Source of the DNA: Bacteroidales bacterium UBA6360
GTDB taxonomy: Bacteria > Bacteroidota > Bacteroidia > Bacteroidales > UBA932
Reading direction: 5' to 3'
DNA: 6,532 bases
Assembly: GCA_002440085.1 (NCBI GenBank)
Contig: DJRM01000019.1
Span: 18,677-25,208 of the forward strand
This document shows, in pieces, positions 5,657-6,532 of this stretch. The notes below the pieces were generated by a model. The model ran no database searches. It had not been told where the DNA came from and worked only from the letters and a program-made list of their open reading frames with translations. Numbering within the stretch: position 1 is the stretch's first letter; every line of letters begins with the position of its first letter. Both the position numbers and the translations under genes were made by a program.

Positions 5657-6363
5657 AGCCCGTTCACTCCAAATTTTTTACTCAGGACGTTCTTTACCCA
5701 CTCCATCTGCCCCTCAAGAGTCATCTCGGAGTTGTCAAGTTCAATGGCATCGGGAGCCTTTGAGAGCGGGGACACAGCCCTGTGCGAGTCGATGTAGTCC
5801 CGTTCCTTAAGGTTCTCCAGAACATCGGAAATGTTCACCTTCTCGCCCTTGGCCTCCATTTCAGCCGCACGCCTCTTCGCCCGGACAAGCGGATCCGCCG
5901 TCATGAAAATCTTCAGTTCGGCATTGGGAAAAACCGTCGTCCCGATGTCCCTACCGTCCATCACGACACGCCCGCCCCGCCCGAATTCGCGGAGCTTCGC
6001 GTTCACATATTCCCGAACCTCCGGCACCGCAGAAACGGGGCTGACCTTTCCGGAAACTTTCAGGCTGCGGATTTCCTTCTCGACGCATCGTTTTCCGATA
6101 TATGTACGTATTCCGCCCGCAGTGTTCTCAAAATGCACGTCAAGCGTATTCAGAGCGGCGGCAAGTGCCTGCAAATCAATTTTGTTGTCGTCGGAAATGA
6201 GCCCGTTCTCCATGGCATACAGCGTCACGGCACGATAGAGAGCCCCGGAATCCAAATAAAGGAACGAGAGTTCTGACGCGATGAGCTTCGCGAAGGAACT
6301 CTTCCCCGTGGAGGAATATCCGTCGATGGCTATTGTGATGTCCGGTATATCGTATTTTTTCAT
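5653..6363 (-). CDS. cmk: Cytidylate kinase (CMP/dCMP kinase)
   Basis: Phosphorylates CMP and dCMP to the diphosphates with ATP, recycling cytidine nucleotides for RNA, DNA and phospholipid synthesis; cytosolic. It is 236 aa from ATG 6363, in the normal range. Visible are the P-loop GYSSTGKS (15-22), YLDSGALYRAVTLYA (36-50) for CMP binding, the inserted CMP-binding domain (about 60-130, including KVSGKVSPVSAVPEVRE), MDGRDIGTTVFPNAELKIFMTA (135-156), the lid region RAKRRAAEM (161-169) and LKERDYIDSHRAVSPLSKAPDAIELDNS (185-212). I chose ATG 6363 because the conserved protein starts a few residues before ITIAIDG. A longer reading from ATG 6453 would place the promoter elements inside the coding region, so it is rejected. 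It is the first gene of the cmk-ispH-efp set. Confidence 0.96.
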   Translation of the reverse strand: MKKYDIPDITIAIDGYSSTGKSSFAKLIASELSFLYLDSGALYRAVTLYAMENGLISDDNKIDLQALAAALNTLDVHFENTAGGIRTYIGKRCVEKEIRSLKVSGKVSPVSAVPEVREYVNAKLREFGRGGRVVMDGRDIGTTVFPNAELKIFMTADPLVRAKRRAAEMEAKGEKVNISDVLENLKERDYIDSHRAVSPLSKAPDAIELDNSEMTLEGQMEWVKNVLSKKFGVNGL

Positions 6364-6423
6364 ATCAAACTGATGTGCCCCGCCGGATTCTGAACCCGAA
6401 AGGGATATTTTTGTTGTAATCGA

Positions 6424-6455
6424 CAAAATTAAGCATCTGATTGATTTATTCAAAA
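6424..6455 (-). promoter_or_regulatory. Bacteroidota housekeeping promoter for cmk-ispH-efp
   Basis: Reading the minus strand, TTTTG (6455-6451) is followed after exactly 19 nt by TAATTTTG (6431-6424). Both match the Bacteroidota primary sigma consensus (TTTG, 19-21 nt, TAnnTTTG). Transcription would begin about 5-8 nt further on, near 6416-6419, giving a cmk leader of about 55 nt without a clear Shine-Dalgarno. The placement supports the short cmk start at 6363. Confidence 0.75.
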
Positions 6456-6532
6456 CAAAATTTCCGATATTTGTATTTTCTCAGAGACTCGGCATTGTTT
6501 TTTCAGAAGCTGTTTGAATTTTTTGTTCAGTT
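6456..6532. other. AT-rich upstream region, no gene seen
   Basis: This is the window's right end, upstream of the cmk promoter. It is A/T-rich with several T and A runs. I see no open reading frame, no hairpin followed by a T-tract, and no operator I can support. A gene may begin or end beyond the window. Confidence 0.4.

Noticed and set aside
4997..5797. 266-codon plus-strand frame over ispH and cmk
   Set aside because: Antisense to two well-supported genes, with no family resemblance.
6364..6453. 30-residue N-terminal extension of Cmk
   Set aside because: It overlaps a consensus promoter and lies upstream of the conserved family start.

Overview
This window looks like ordinary chromosomal DNA from a Bacteroidota member, most likely order Bacteroidales. 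A Rikenellaceae/Alistipes-like lineage is my guess from the fairly high GC of the genes combined with AT-rich gaps. The evidence is threefold: the proteins resemble the Bacteroidales forms of Fmt, IspH, EF-P and CMP kinase; start codons are preceded by A/T-rich stretches rather than clear Shine-Dalgarno sites; and the gap upstream of cmk holds a textbook Bacteroidota promoter (TTTTG, 19 nt, TAATTTTG). Seven complete protein genes and one truncated gene are supported. I see no mobile element, CRISPR array, tRNA or rRNA, and no multi-gene novel system.

Left half, plus strand: the C-terminal end of an LptF/LptG-type (YjgP/YjgQ) lipopolysaccharide-export permease runs without a stop codon into methionyl-tRNA formyltransferase (fmt). 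Thiamine pyrophosphokinase follows after 35 nt. A 96-nt AT-rich gap then leads to biosynthetic-type threonine ammonia-lyase (ilvA), followed after 40 nt by methylglyoxal synthase (mgsA).

Middle, about 3754-4043: a convergent intergenic region of 290 nt. It holds a perfect 13-bp hairpin, a small 7-bp hairpin and a 125-nt nested hairpin whose six non-Watson-Crick pairs are all G-U in the plus-strand RNA. The two larger hairpins share arm sequence, so alternative pairings are possible.

Right half, minus strand: cmk, ispH and efp, read in that order. cmk and ispH overlap by ATGA. The ispH stop also overlaps, as ATGA, an upstream in-frame ATG of efp, although the conserved EF-P start lies 72 nt further in. 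One promoter upstream of cmk probably drives the set, which covers CMP/dCMP phosphorylation, the last step of the MEP isoprenoid pathway, and relief of polyproline stalling.

The points most worth a second look are the in-frame permease-Fmt fusion, which removal of one A from a 5-A run would undo, and the plus-strand long hairpin next to efp. The rest is housekeeping metabolism and translation.
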